Source: Didymodactylos carnosus (Eukaryota; Rotifera; Eurotatoria; Philodinida; Philodinidae). Taken from it: a DNA stretch of 38,001 nucleotides. Positions 1 to 11,147 of the stretch are shown here, piece after piece. Each line of letters starts with the position of its first letter. Within the stretch, counting starts at the first letter, position 1. The stretch is taken from NCBI GenBank assembly GCA_905250885.1, contig CAJNOQ010000989.1, positions 1 to 38,001 on the forward strand. Reading direction: 5' to 3'. The notes under the pieces are model-generated. The model was not told where the DNA came from. It did not search any database and was given only the letters and a program-made list of their open reading frames with translations. The translations under genes and the position numbers were made by a program.

Positions 1-749
1 GCAGTACTTTATTTATATTCATACCAAAACCGCTCTTTCAATATACAATCTGAAACAAATATATTACTATGTTTTTATCTAGACGATTCTTTTTCTTTTA
101 GTCTGAATGACTAATATAGACTGGCTATGGGATGGACGTATAATCTGTAGTCTTTTATATGACAAAAAAAACTAGCGTGAATCTACTATGCAATTCTTTT
201 TATTTATTTATTCTTTCTTTCAATCAAGCAGAAAAAATTGAAACGTGGTATATTTCGAGTAAGACTTTAATGTGTTTAATTACGAAATTACATTTAATTT
301 TTTTTACAATTAAAAACTGTTTTTAATGTGACTGAATAGTCAAAAATTGCGACTTTGTCCTAATTTTAACATTGTTATTATACAGAAGAAACAATACTAT
401 TGAAGATTTCCTGATTACCTTTGTCTGGAATCAGTTTCGAGCGTTTAACGATTATTATCGATGTTACAAAAGATATTTATAAACTAGAAAATTCCCGAAA
501 ATCGACTGAAGAGCTGTCCTCATCTTGTCATAGACGTTCCACTTCACTGCTGCAAATGATAGTATAGCCCCTCTCTCAGGCCAATATTCGTTGTTTTAAC
601 ACTGATTTTATTGAAACTTGCAGAAGTCACTAGTTAGCATCTAAAAAGTCTATGATAAAGCCTAAACTCGAAAGCTTAGAGCGTTGCCGGGTTATAGGTG
701 GATTGAGGAACGAAATGGGGCTCTCAACAAAATCGTATTCTCCTCTTCG

Positions 750-1000
750 ACATTTCATTGCATCAGCTTCATTTTTCTTTTATTTTGAAGCTGAGACTTA
801 AATCTAAATTTTGATGTTCGTTTCCTTTCATTTTTCATACATATCCAAAGTCAAAACTCCGGAAAACTCCTTATACTTGAGAGAGTGTTCACATTTCTGG
901 GCTCTGGAAGCAAAAAGTAAAAATGTCTGATCCCAACAATTTTTAGATTTGGGTCTCAGCTTTAAAATAAAAAAAAAATGAAACTAATGCGATGAAACAT
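750..1000. repeat. Foldback inverted repeat
   Basis: The stretch at about 750-815 is an imperfect reverse complement of about 936-1000. Both arms contain a GAAGCTGAGAC/AAAGCTGAGAC core beside an A/T-rich tract and end in a CATTTCATTGCAT/ATGCGATGAAACAT motif. There is no ORF worth calling between the arms. It looks like a small non-autonomous foldback element. I could not define a target-site duplication. Confidence 0.6.
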
Positions 1001-1033
1001 CTACGTGGAAATACCCAGGTGATTCAACACAGC

Positions 1034-1248
1034 CAGTAAATGGCCGTAAAATCGTTTTACGACGCTGTAATCCTATACTCTGTGATATTGCCTCCGCAAA
1101 CGAGCGATTACGGTCGTAAACGGTCTCGTAAAAAGTTGTTTACGGCTGCAGTGTTACAGAGCATAGGATTACGGCCAAATTACGTCAAGTTACGGCATGT
1201 TACGTTACAGTACACGGTCGTAATTCGTCGTTTATGGCCATCGTAACC
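1034..1248. repeat. MITE-like palindromic element rich in TTACGG/CCGTAA
   Basis: The ends are inverted copies: GTAAATGGCCGTAAA on the left against TTTATGGCCATCGTAAC on the right. An internal pair, GTAATCCTATACTCTGTG and ACAGAGCATAGGATTAC, also folds back. Many TTACG/CGTAA words are scattered inside. A 68-codon open frame here is a by-product of the palindrome, not a gene. The family is not recognised. Confidence 0.6.
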
Positions 1249-1414
1249 AATGATCTGGGTACGGTTTTGCAGCGCCAAAGTCTTGTTTCGAGAAAAACGT
1301 TAAACAAGTTTGAAGGTCATTCTAGACGTAATATAGTAATGCTATACATCTTTATGATGAAGCAAAAAGTTGTCTCAATTCGTATATAAATGACTGAATT
1401 ATATTTTAGTTTAT

Positions 1415-2000
1415 CAGTAAAACCTCTCTATTGTGAACACCGTCGGGACTTTTCAAAAACGTTCACTATAGGGAGGTGTTCACTTTAGAGAGATGATGCA
1501 TGTTTTGCTGAGAAATGAAGAAAAAGTTTTAGAATGTCTGCTTCTACACTAGCCCTGAATTAAGTAGGAGCTTATATTGTTTATCTATTTTCATTGAAAT
1601 ATATTTGAATTGAAAAATATTTCAATTACAACACAAAATTTAATTTTTTTCAAAAAAATCCTCTAACGTTGTTTCTCTTTTGTTTTTGAACCAATGTGAT
1701 GTGACCATCAGTTAATTTTGATTCTAATGCATTAACTTTTTTTCATACGCACAGTGGTCAGTTTTAGGACATAAAGCATATGTATTAGTACAAAAGGAAC
1801 AGATGATAAACAGTAGAGAGAGAAACATTGCATGTGTGTTCACATTAGAGGTTGAAATAGCAGGAGAAACTGAGAAAAAAGTATTCATGTTCAAAATACA
1901 GAGGTGCATTTCCAGCAAAAATCACTCCGTCGGACCTGAGAGCATGTTCACTGAGGAGGTGTTCACTTTACAGAGGTGTTCACTAATAGAGGTTTTATTG
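1415..2000. mobile_element. Non-autonomous pogo/Tigger-like DNA transposon
   Basis: The left end reads CAGTAAAACCTCTCTATTG and the right end is its inverted counterpart ending AATAGAGGTTTTATTG, followed by TA. Sub-terminal copies of a GTTCACT-TTA-GAGAG motif occur near both ends (about 1473-1493 and 1948-1995). CAGT-starting ends with CCTCTCTATT plus TA targeting are typical of pogo/Tigger-type Tc1-mariner relatives. The left flank shows TA one base away from the element end, so the duplication is imperfect. No transposase frame is visible in the 586 bp, so this is a deletion derivative or MITE. Confidence 0.6.
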
Positions 2001-2271
2001 TAATACCTTTATTACTAAAACGACGATATTTCATTCACGGTGACTACGGAAGAATTGCTAAAAATTGGCTGAAGACTGAGTTGGCAGACAAGAAGCCTCT
2101 CAGAAACTCTTTTTTGGTCGAAGTGATCTAGATTCTGAAAGAGGAGACTTCGACGCATCGAACTGACTAGGCAAGAGTGTGTGCTTGACGGGTGAAAGCG
2201 AAGAGCTCGCCAGGTATTCTGCTTCCATTTTTCTCACCACAAAAGCAATTTCATTAAAAACTTATATTACG

Positions 2272-2567
2272 GGAACAAAAAAAATAAAGTTGGTTTGGAG
2301 TTTCTAAAAGTGCTTTTTCGTATCCAGCACACTCGATAACTCAAAAGATTTTCTATTTTTGGCGAGGGGTACTTCCAAAAGTTTAGGAAAAATTTTGAAA
2401 CAAAATGACAAAAAACATTTCCATGGGAAAATGATATTAGTTTGAAAAATTTTCTTAAACTTTTGGAAGTACCCCTCGCCAAAAATAGAAAATCTTCTGG
2501 GTTATTGAATGTGCTGAATACGACAAAACACTTCTCAACAACTCAAAACCAACTTTATTTTTTTTCC
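2272..2567. repeat. Long foldback inverted repeat, ~125-bp arms
   Basis: The left arm (about 2272-2400) and right arm (about 2441-2567) are reverse complements over roughly 125 bp with scattered mismatches. Both carry GGCGAGGGGTACTTCCAAAA or its complement and an AATAAAGTTGGTTT end. A spacer of about 40 bp separates them. Open frames on both strands here are products of the symmetry. Confidence 0.75.
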
Positions 2568-2737
2568 GGTGATATGAATGATATATATGTAGAATTAGCG
2601 CATCGAACTGCATCGAATGATATGCCAGTTATATGTTTTTATGCGCAAAAATCGTTTGATTTAATGAAATGACAGATTTGTAGCATTCTCGTAGCAATTT
2701 TGCCTATGTAATAGGATTTTTGATTTAGAAGCAGTTT

Positions 2738-2928
2738 GAAAGCCTATGAAAGGTTTTCCTACGTACTCTTTTCAATGATGTGGTTCACAAAGTTCAAAAA
2801 CACTTCTAGCCGGGTTTTCCAAAGACCGAATCTCTGGAAAACCCTGATAAAACATCTTTGAACTTGTAGATCACACCATTGGGAAGAACACATAGGAAAA
2901 CCTATGAAAATAATGTTTACAGGCTTTC
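2738..2928. repeat. Foldback inverted repeat
   Basis: GAAAGCCTATGAAAGGTTTT at the left end matches, inverted, AAAACCTATG...AGGCTTTC at the right end. Inner matching blocks follow: TTTTCCTA/TAGGAAAA, CAATGATGTG/CACACCATTG and GGGTTTTCC/GGAAAACCC. It is diverged but clearly palindromic across its 190 bp. No gene is seen. Confidence 0.6.
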
Positions 2929-3907
2929 GTATCACTTTTATGACACGTGTCCACTTGCCTAGTCAAAATTGCCTAATGTGGAGTTTACTTGGGTAGTATA
3001 TTCGATTCTAACGTTAAATTTTTTGAATGCGGATTCATGTCTCAATTTACTCGTTAGCCATGTGCTTATTTCACCTGTTCTTCTTACAAATAATAGCATA
3101 AACACAAAGTGCTGTAAAATGTTTGCAAAAGAAATACTGATATCAAGTTTGATCATGTAAAAGATCATGCAAGGGAATTGCGTGCGTAGAATCTGTTGAC
3201 GTATGAATACCATGCCAGTCTAAATCAGAAATCGTCAAGAGTAGACAAATCCTGATTCATATTAAAATATTCTGTTTACTCATTTTATTTATCATCCAAG
3301 TAATGAATTGATAGTAGAAGTTTAGCTAACAGTGCCATTTATATTTTCGGTTTTTTTCCCATTCGCCAAAATCGAATCACATACAAATATAAGAGAAACG
3401 TTGTAAACAGCTAGGAAAAGTTTGGTCATGAGGAACTAGTTTGATTTGTGTTTCTGACTGGATTTTTTTCCAATGTACTTATTTGTCTTCAAAATCGTAT
3501 GCAATTTAGAGGTGCTGCTTTTTTATGTCGTTTGAATAGCATACTGTTTTTTGTTTCTTTTGTGAATGTCTACAGTTAGGTTAGAAATGTAAATTTGCGA
3601 ATTGTTTTGTATATAATTAGATGCAGTTTTGCTGGAAGTGAGAAGTTGCACGTGTAGAAGTAGTAAAGATAGAATGAAGGTTTGACTCTGAGAAATGGTA
3701 ATAATTGGTAACATAGTCTTGTTTTACGTTTTGTTTTCTAATGCTTTTTTCTAGAATACTCAATTGTTGTGGAGCTAAAGGATCAACTGAGATATTGGAG
3801 TCCGAGAGAATGTCGCTCTATCTGACTGACTTATGTTTTACCCAATTGTGAAAATGAGTTATTGCAAAACGATTGATAACTTGTAGTTTTGCGTAACCGC
3901 TACTTTG

Positions 3908-4000
3908 TACTCACGATTATTTGGAAAATCATGAGTAAAGATAATCATGTTCGGAAGATGATTATCTTTAATCGCGATTAAATTTAATCGTGAGTAATTT
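3908..4000. repeat. Hairpin element A (AATCGCGATTA family)
   Basis: GTACTCACGATTATTTGG leads into an arm that pairs with a right arm ending AATTTAATCGTGAGTAATT. The inner arms carry AAAGATAATCAT and its complement. The words AATCGCGATT and AAAGATAATC recur in the hairpin at 4577-4658, so the two are related. GTAACCGC lies just outside the left arm, similar to the CGGTTACAC ends of the other copy. Confidence 0.6.
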
Positions 4001-4196
4001 CAACCGCCTCTATCAAAAAAAGGATCATGATAGCGGCGCTTGCATATGACTGCTCAACTGCAATAACTAATCAGCTGAACGTTGTTTTGCCTACTGAAGA
4101 ATTTTTCTGGCACTACTATACTCTTTTACAGATTAATAAATAATTAAGTAATAATTAAGTAATAATTTTATAATAATAATTTTTCTATTAAAATTG

Positions 4197-4460
4197 ACTA
4201 CGCAGAGTTACGATAATAAAACGAAGGTGAAAAGATCGTGGTGGTCTGAGGAAGAAACAAACTTGCTGCTAAATTTTTTAAAAGATGAAAAGATATCGAA
4301 TGAAATGGCTAGTCTTCGGAATCGTGGCGCTGGGAAAAAAGTACAAGAAGAGTTTATTAGCAGCCGGTGTCAACAAATCTATTGATCAAATTAAAAAGTG
4401 TTACTGTATTGACTTTAACCTTACCAACACAAAAATGAGTTCTCTCCTGCACAGTAAGTA
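4197..4460 (+). pseudogene. Frameshifted Myb/SANT-like (trihelix) DNA-binding domain remnant
   Basis: One frame (4197 to about 4330) reads KRSWWSEEETNLLLNFLKDE, the usual first helix of a Myb/SANT-like domain with its tryptophans and acidic EEE. After an A-run at about 4332-4340 the similarity continues in the next frame with KKYKKSLLAAGVNKSIDQIK, matching the family pattern in which a glycine precedes a Q-I-K helix. Together they would span one domain of about 65 residues, broken by a one-base shift. The first frame has no ATG. The remnant sits between two related hairpins (3908-4000 and 4577-4658), which suggests transposon origin. Harbinger elements carry such a protein, but no transposase is visible. 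A sequencing indel or an unrecognised splice is the alternative. Confidence 0.45.
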
Positions 4461-4576
4461 TTTATAGTAATAGGTATGAGTTAAATCACGATTATCTTTT
4501 TAATCGTCATTGGTGCGGTTACACACAATTCTGTTCATCGTGATTAAATATCGTTAATCATGATCCAAAAAAATTG

Positions 4577-4658
4577 CGGTTACACTAGAAAATGTTTAAT
4601 CGCGATTATCTTTTAATCATGATTAAAGATAATCGTGATTATTTGCGTAGTGTAACCG
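4577..4658. repeat. MITE hairpin B with 11-bp perfect terminal inverted repeats
   Basis: The left end is CGGTTACACTA (4577-4587) and the right end is TAGTGTAACCG (4648-4658). The interior is itself a near-perfect palindrome centred on TTAATCATGATTAA, with AATCGCGATTATCTTT and AAAGATAATCGTGATT as arms. A further GCGGTTACAC copy lies at about 4535, so several partial copies are stacked here. No target duplication is certain. Confidence 0.7.
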
Positions 4659-5152
4659 TAGTGTATGCGAAGTAAAATTGGAGATAATTCATTAACAGAA
4701 TCTTGTTCATTTCCTCCAAAGTTTTGTGAATGATTGATTATTTATAACCAATTAAAGAATAATAAAAAGCAAAAATAAATCGAAATATCAGTTTTGAGAC
4801 AAGCTCTATAATCTTTCAATATAAAAATTATAGCGTGATACATGTTTGCAAAATCATCGATCAAATTTGAAATTTTTTATATTGTTAACAATTCCATCTT
4901 ACTAACACTGGCGTATGCAAGTAAGATTTAGTCAAAAATTTGCTCAATTATTGCTAATTTAAAAATTGTACTAAGATAAAAAATTCAACAATAAGTTACA
5001 TGATATATTTGCAACTTTATCATAGATCAACATTTGAATCATGTTCAAGTTTCGATTGCATCATTCCAATTCTAAACAATAATTACTTACAGACTTATTT
5101 GATTCTTCTATTTAAAAAAAATAAATATACATTTATACAACAACGATAAAGT

Positions 5153-6159
5153 TTATCTTTCTTGTTTATCATCCTTCAAATTACTTATTACTCTATTCTC
5201 ATTTATGATTGTAAATGTTAATGTTGGTGGTTGCAAATATGGATGACGATTTTTTGGATAGAGTTTTGTACCCATATCCGTTTTTGTTTCATAATGTAAA
5301 ATAATATCTTGATCATAGGGACACGATTCACGAAATGCTTTAGTCTCATAAGCATTTTTTAAATATTGCCATAAATATTTGAAATCTGTTGGAATCGAAT
5401 AGTTACGATAGATCTTTGAAGATATAAACAATTATTATTAGTGAAGTTTTCTCTTCATAATAGCAAAATACTTATCAATCTTAGACTTACTTGTCCAGCA
5501 ATTCGTATGTGTTGAAGTTTTGGTAAGATATCGCAATCAGCATACGTCATTTGATCACCACATAAGAATTTGGTATCTCTTCGTTGTAGAAATAAATCTA
5601 ATTTTTTTAGTTCAACTGTTAACGAACGTTCTCTTGCCATAAATGTTTTCTGATCAGCTTTTAAATATGCATGAAATTTCTAGAAACGATAAAATAGTAG
5701 ATCAGTATAAATTGTTATATTATGTGATAAAAATCAATTTTACAATGTAAATATCGGCAATTGCATGTTCTGCCTCTTTATCTGATCTTAAATTCACTTG
5801 TTGAAATCGTGTTGTTATTTCATATTCAATTTCTTTACTATCGGTTAACACTGTTTGTTGATCATTTAGAATAACTACGGGAGGATTTGAATGACATGAT
5901 CGAAATTCTTGTTCAGGATTTTTCATATTAACAGCGTAAACAGTCAATGCAAGTTCTTTGGCTGATGATTTCAGAAATAAAACCATAAACCATTTTTGAC
6001 AAATTGGGCATGGAGTTCGATGAGAAAAATCGATTTCAGAACGCTGAAAACAACAGATAAATTAATAATGTGACATTATACCGATAGAAAACATACTTTG
6101 ACAAACAATGCCGCATGCGGAACATTTGAGAGAATTTCGTCTGATCTTGTATCTAACAT
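5153..6159 (-). CDS. CLIC: Chloride intracellular channel (CLIC) family protein
   Basis: Four exons on the minus strand: 6097-6159, 5744-6043, 5491-5679 and 5153-5413, with GT-AG introns of 53, 64 and 77 bp, all phase 0, giving 270 residues. CLICs are GST-fold proteins that exist as soluble oxidoreductases and can insert into membranes. The N-terminal thioredoxin-like half carries CPICQKWFM (C33 and C36), where vertebrate CLICs have CPFS and insect or nematode ones xxFC. The C-terminal half carries FLCGDQMTYADCDILPKLQH and CPYDQDIILHY, close to the pattern I know from fly and worm CLIC/EXC-4. The ATG at 6159 gives an N-terminus of the usual length. The frame stays open upstream to about 6223, so a longer first exon is possible (see 6329-6411). 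I see no defects. Confidence 0.85.
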
Positions 6160-6328
6160 ACTGTGATTATTACAATAATTAAGTAGATCAGAATTTTCAA
6201 GTAAACAATCTTCACCAAACGATTCTGTTGTTGGACAGTGTTGACGAAAAGATTAAAATCTTACAATTGTAGAGGCCTAAAAAAGCGTTATTCACAGTAT
6301 AATATAAGTTCCTCAAATAAAAAATTAC

Positions 6329-6411
6329 GTTAAATTTATAGAACAAAAAACTTGTTGTGGTGGTAACGTTAAAACAACTAATAAAGTTGAAATAAATAGA
6401 AAATATTTCAT
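6329..6411 (-). other. Possible upstream exon encoding a signal peptide
   Basis: An ATG at 6411 opens a frame reading MKYFLFISTLLVVLTLPP, a typical secretory signal sequence, ending at a good donor (AAC followed by GTAATT). A 12-bp exon at about 6270-6281, bounded by TTTTTTAG and GTAAG, followed by an acceptor CACAG just before the CLIC ATG, would join it in frame to the CLIC gene. That chain is conjecture. It could equally be a separate short ORF or non-coding. Confidence 0.25.
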
Positions 6412-7782
6412 TATAATGTGGGTTTAAATATTGACACAAAAAAGGAGTACCAAATTAAGTACTGATTTATGTGGTTTAGATAATTATAGTCATAATAATA
6501 GTTGTCAATAGAATAATTTCAATAGTTTATGTACAAATATATTTTTTAAAAACTATTCTTTCTCCTCCTCTCCGAACCAACATTCTTCGAAAAATGTGTT
6601 GTATAAAGTAATTCCAAATTTCATTTCTGACCGTTAGTCAAATAATGAAAATCACTGCAAGAAGACACATCGAATAGTATACTTTAACACATCTTTTTAC
6701 ATCAATTCATTATTTAGCGGTAATATTGTATTACAAAGCCAGAATTTTAACAATAATGTTGGATAATCAAAATCATTACTCACCAATGATCCGTTTTTCA
6801 ATAAAACTCTGATTCTATGTAGTTAAAAATAGTTCTTTTTCTCTTACTCTTTCTTTACAAACACGAACAAGTTGCGTATAAATTTGTTTGCGCAATAAAA
6901 TCACGACAAATGATCTTTTTTTTTCTGTAATAATATTGAACGATTTATGGATGATATTTGTACAATGTCGTTAATGAATGTTCACGAACAAATGTCAAAT
7001 ATATATATACTGATTATACAAACTTGACTTTAGTAACTAATATGACGATGAGCGATGGATGAAAAGTGTGAGTTTTTATCAAGTATGTATAAAATATACA
7101 CATACATACACAAAGACGTATATATGAACGAAGAGGGAGGATAAAGTATAAACATTCTTTTTTTCCTCGATAATCTTCAGTTGTAAATAGATATAAGAGA
7201 TAAGTAAAGTTATACAGTAAAATCGATGTAAATATGAAAAACAAAAGCGGAAATATCCTTGAATAAGAGAAAAAAATAATGCAGTATGTTATTCAGTCAT
7301 TGAAGTCAAGTTTATCACAATGAATTATTTTTAATTTCAAAAACTTCTACAGGGAAGCATTCCAGATCTCGATTCTTACTCATAGAATCTGGAATGCACG
7401 TTGAGAACATAATTTAGAAGTTAATGATCACTTTGCGTTTATAGGAGTGGTTGCTCTTAAGAGTAAATCTTCTTTTTTTCTCAAAATTTTGATTTGGATG
7501 ATTTTTGATGATGATCTTTCGAGATTTTCTCACGGTTATTCGCAAAGATATGAGCATCATCACAAATACGCCTGTTACAGACAGTGATCTGCATGTGTAA
7601 TGTTTAAAAGACTGGTGTTTCCAATTCAGTTACGTTATGACACTGCGAAAAATTATTCAGTCGAGTCCAAATGTTTACAGCAGATACTTCAGACTCTACT
7701 GCAGGTTTTCAGAGTTTTTAATTTCATCTTACTTGATGAAAAGTTTTCCCAAAAATTCCAAGAAATATCGATCCATTGTTGG
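6412..7782. other. Gene-free AT-rich stretch with a small hairpin
   Basis: No coding signal, RNA gene or clear transposon. The only structure noted is an 11-bp inverted repeat GCATTCCAGAT (7357-7367) and ATCTGGAATGC (7387-7397). The hydrophobic short frames are AT-composition artefacts. Confidence 0.5.
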
Positions 7783-8202
7783 TTAAAGTAATATGTCCAA
7801 ATATGGTGTGTAAAAGCCTACTTTACCTCTAATAATCATCTGTTGAAGTGCAAAACATGTGTTTTCCAAACGTAGTTCCCTATATTTCTCTCGTAAACTA
7901 GCGATTCTTGAAGTTAAACATGCTCTTATATGACGCCGACTGTTTTGAAAACCATTTATTGGATTTGTCGCCGTCAAATAATGAAATCTGACTTCCGAAA
8001 GATAAAATCTTGAGTGTGGTGGGTTTGATATGTAGAACAGCATAGTAGTATGCAGAGGACTCGCACGAAATCGTGGTTTACCGGCGAAATTCAGTAGACA
8101 AAATGTGCCGAGCTGCAAGAAAGACATTATATCTGTTGTTGTGTTCGTATGAGCTGAAATATTTCTAGTATAGCGTAGATAATGAAAATTGCAAGAGTAC
8201 AA
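7783..8202 (-). other. Unassigned 139-codon open frame
   Basis: An open frame of 139 codons is long for such AT-rich DNA. Its first codon is TTG, and the first ATG lies about 25 codons in. The C-terminal half is basic and helix-like, for example SLREKYRELRLENTCFALQQ, and a donor-like GAG/GTAAAG occurs near its end. I do not recognise a family and see no partner exons. It may be a fragment of a decayed element. Confidence 0.2.
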
Positions 8203-9802
8203 TATTCGTATGAATGACTTGATTTATAGACCTTTTGATCTTCATTCTTTGATACTATCAAATTATCATAGAGTAGTCCTATGTCCATCTTACAATCAGT
8301 CTGTCTGTTACGACAATTGGAAAAAGTTCAAAGTGCAAAATTCAGACATCTTTTATTATTTCCATCATTGGCGACTTCATTTTACAGTCGCCATTATTAG
8401 AAACATCATTCTATTTTGCATGATATATTTTATTGAAAGTGCTAGTATTGTAGCTGATATAGTAAGTATTTCTCTACAAAATGAAATGTTGTGCGACTTC
8501 GTTTGGTGAACCTTTGACGAGATATAAAAAGTTTTTAAAACTAAGAAAAAGTGCGATTTTTGTGCCATCTGAATAATAATCATAACCTTCTAGAAACAAA
8601 TGTTAGAAATGTGAACGACATTCCAGGGAAGTGGAATTCCCCATTGAAGGGAAATGTTTCGTCTACAAACTGAAGCGCAGTAGACTTCAAATAACCGTGT
8701 CAAGTAGTTTTAAAGAGTAAACTCAAACCAAATTTGAAAATGAAGCAGAACCTGAAGCAACCGTGAAAATTCGACAAACACGCATGAAAATTACGCGAGT
8801 ATTAATTAGATTTAATTCTTGTGGAATCCTCATAAATGCATATCCGAACATTTGGTAAATCTTCCAATGTTCACGGTATTATGCTAACATTTGTATAAGC
8901 CAGTGGACAATAAAAATAATCAATTTCAGGATAGTAAAAAGATATGCTACAGTCCTCCATATCAAAAGCTGTAGTTGTCCAGAAAAAAGAAATCTTTTTC
9001 AATTTTAATTAGTTAGACCGAGTTGTACAAAAAAAACTTACGAGGGAAGGTCCCTAGCTGATACCCTCTGATTTCCATGATCTTTTGCCGATAGATACTA
9101 TATGATGTCCTAGTCTTAACCTACAAAGGATTTGATTGTATAGCTCTTCTTTCAAAAGTTATGGAGTTTTTAAGACTGGCCACTGGAGATTCTAATTCAT
9201 CATTGTTTACTTTCCAAAACTCGTCCACGTGTGTGCTGACCAGCCCAAAGCCGTTTAAATGCCTACTCATACAGAGAAAAGTGTTCTCTTCAAAATGCTG
9301 TTGCTGAGCTCTGTGCAATATCCCCATCAAAAGTCATAAGCATTTTTCTAAGAGCACCTAAAACTCTGCTATTCTCCTTTTCTTTCATTCCTCTACATTG
9401 TTTTTTGTCTTGTAGTATTGCGTAATTCCAAGATTTTTTCCGCCATTTTAAGTGCTACGAATCTCAGATTGGTCTTGAAATGTACCCAACACTTTTTTCT
9501 AGGGCATAACAGAACGCGATTTTCGATCTTCGTTTTTGTCTCTGCGGAAAATAAAGGTATCCGAAAAGTTAACCAGGTTTTTCTTAATTTGTCTGATGAA
9601 TAAGTTCCACAATTTTGAAAATGATCAACAATAAGTAAATATTATGATAAGATTTAATACATAATGTGAAAACGAGAAGTAATGGATAAACAATATCGAA
9701 TGATTTCAAATATATTTTTGAAACAAGCAGCATATACTTTATTTGATGAACACAAAAGGTAATGCTTTTCGTGGTGGTGAAAAAGTTTAATTGTATATGG
9801 AT

Positions 9803-9839
9803 TTTTTATATAGTCGGTTAAACCGACTATATAAAAAAC
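9803..9839. repeat. Perfect 18-bp-arm palindrome
   Basis: TTTTTTATATAGTCGGTT is followed by one A and then its exact reverse complement AACCGACTATATAAAAAA. Ending in T6/A6, it resembles a bidirectional hairpin or the core of a tiny foldback element. No gene ends nearby, so I make no terminator claim. Confidence 0.8.
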
Positions 9840-10329
9840 AACATTTAAAAAAAGAAACAAGATTGTGCCCTGATATATCACGAAACCAAGTGGTATCTTA
9901 ATTGATTTCAGATTTAGTAAATTAATGAATCTGCAGTGCAGATTCTGCACGATTATTGGTGAAATCTCAAGTAATCATCGATTTTTCTAAAAAATGCACG
10001 AATTCAGCAATAATCGCGCTTGATCGACGATTTTCTTTCAAAATCGGATTAATCACTAAAAAATTCTGCTTAAAAACCGCGAGTAAGTGCACGGTTAGTC
10101 GACTAATTAATAGTGCTTAATCAGCCATTTCTTCGCGACTTTGACGACATGGGTAGTCCCGAAGAATTAAGCAGGACGTGGAGAAAAGTGGAAGAACCTG
10201 TAGAAACAAAGATGTACTCCTTCGAGTTACGATTTTCGGGTTTATATTGGCTACGTAGTGACATCCTTGAAAAGGCATATAGACTGTGACTTTTTTAGTG
10301 AACAAATATGGATTTCTATGTAACTTTTT

Positions 10330-10412
10330 ATGCTCTACACGGGAAGAGTATTCAATTTTTTCCGGCTCTTGGGTCATGTATAAACTGGGCGGAGCTAAAT
10401 GGAAGTATCCAG
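10330..10412. repeat. Divergent direct repeat, left copy
   Basis: Starts ATGCTCTACACG and continues through GTATAAACTGGGCGGAGCT and a TGGAAG motif. A diverged same-orientation copy lies at 11148-11240 (GTATAAAGTGGGCGGACCT, TGGAAGCACCC). The copies flank the long inverted repeat, so they may be older target sequence or the outer part of a composite element. Confidence 0.5.
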
Positions 10413-11097
10413 AAGTGGTTTTTTAGACAGCTCAAGTTTTTAGTGAGGGTGAAACCGAAGTCGGTGAAAATGAACGAAACATTGCATAATTATACATCAA
10501 ATTGTAGCTCTTGACGAGTTGATTCTAATGATGGTGAAGGAATTCGGTCTCGATCTAACTTTACATTTGGGTGATACTCAATTTACTTGAAAAATTCCTG
10601 AAGTTTGACCTCGATTTTCTCCCAAACGCTCCCAAAATTTTTTGAGATTTTTTCAGGATAGCAACTACTTAGTAGGATCTATAACTTTGCCCATACAACT
10701 ATCCTCGGCACTTTTCATTTTTCATCCTCAGTTTTCCAGAAATCCTCTTCGAGAACTGCGGTACGGAAACACAAAGGAGTCTCAGAAAACGTTGAAGTAC
10801 GTTGAATTCTTCATGTTGAACAGGAATATAGAATCATAATACCTCAATTTTCATTTCATGAAGTAAGGTTTTAACGGAATTTTTTTGAGAGAAAATCGAG
10901 GTCAAACTTCAGGAATTTTTCAAGTAAATTGAGTATCACCCAAATGTAAAGTTAGATCGAGACCGAATTCCTTCACCATCATTAGAATCAACTCGTCAAG
11001 AGCTACAATTTGATGTATAATTATGCAATGTTTCGTTCATTTTTACCGACTTCGGTTTCACCCTCACTAAAAACTTGAGCTGTCTAAAAAACCACTT
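10413..11097. mobile_element. Inverted-repeat element with two 208-bp near-identical arms
   Basis: Bases 10413-10620 and 10890-11097 are reverse complements over 208 bp. I found one mismatch, in the GTCGGTGAAAATGAAC segment. A 269-bp unique spacer lies between them. Such high identity in a genome full of diverged foldbacks points to a young insertion or to gene conversion between arms. The spacer has short frames but no recognisable transposase. Divergent direct repeats lie immediately outside both arms (10330-10412 and 11148-11240). Confidence 0.8.
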
Positions 11098-11147
11098 TTC
11101 ACACATTTTTTCAAAACAACGTAAGCGAGACCTTTAGATTATTTCTG

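Larger units (their letters stand above)
8203..10412. other. Gene-free stretch
   Basis: I see no convincing coding exon. A 69-codon minus frame at 9121-9330 has no recognisable domain. The only clear structure is the perfect palindrome at 9803-9839, listed separately. Confidence 0.45.

Noticed and set aside
1040-1246. 68-codon plus-strand frame
   Set aside because: Lies entirely inside a palindromic MITE-like repeat; no start context or family.
2267-2672. Two mirrored frames on opposite strands with similar peptides
   Set aside because: Similarity comes from the inverted-repeat arms at 2272-2567.
10117-10514. Frames of 86 and 68 codons on both strands
   Set aside because: They overlap the direct and inverted repeats around 10330-11240 and have no recognisable domain.
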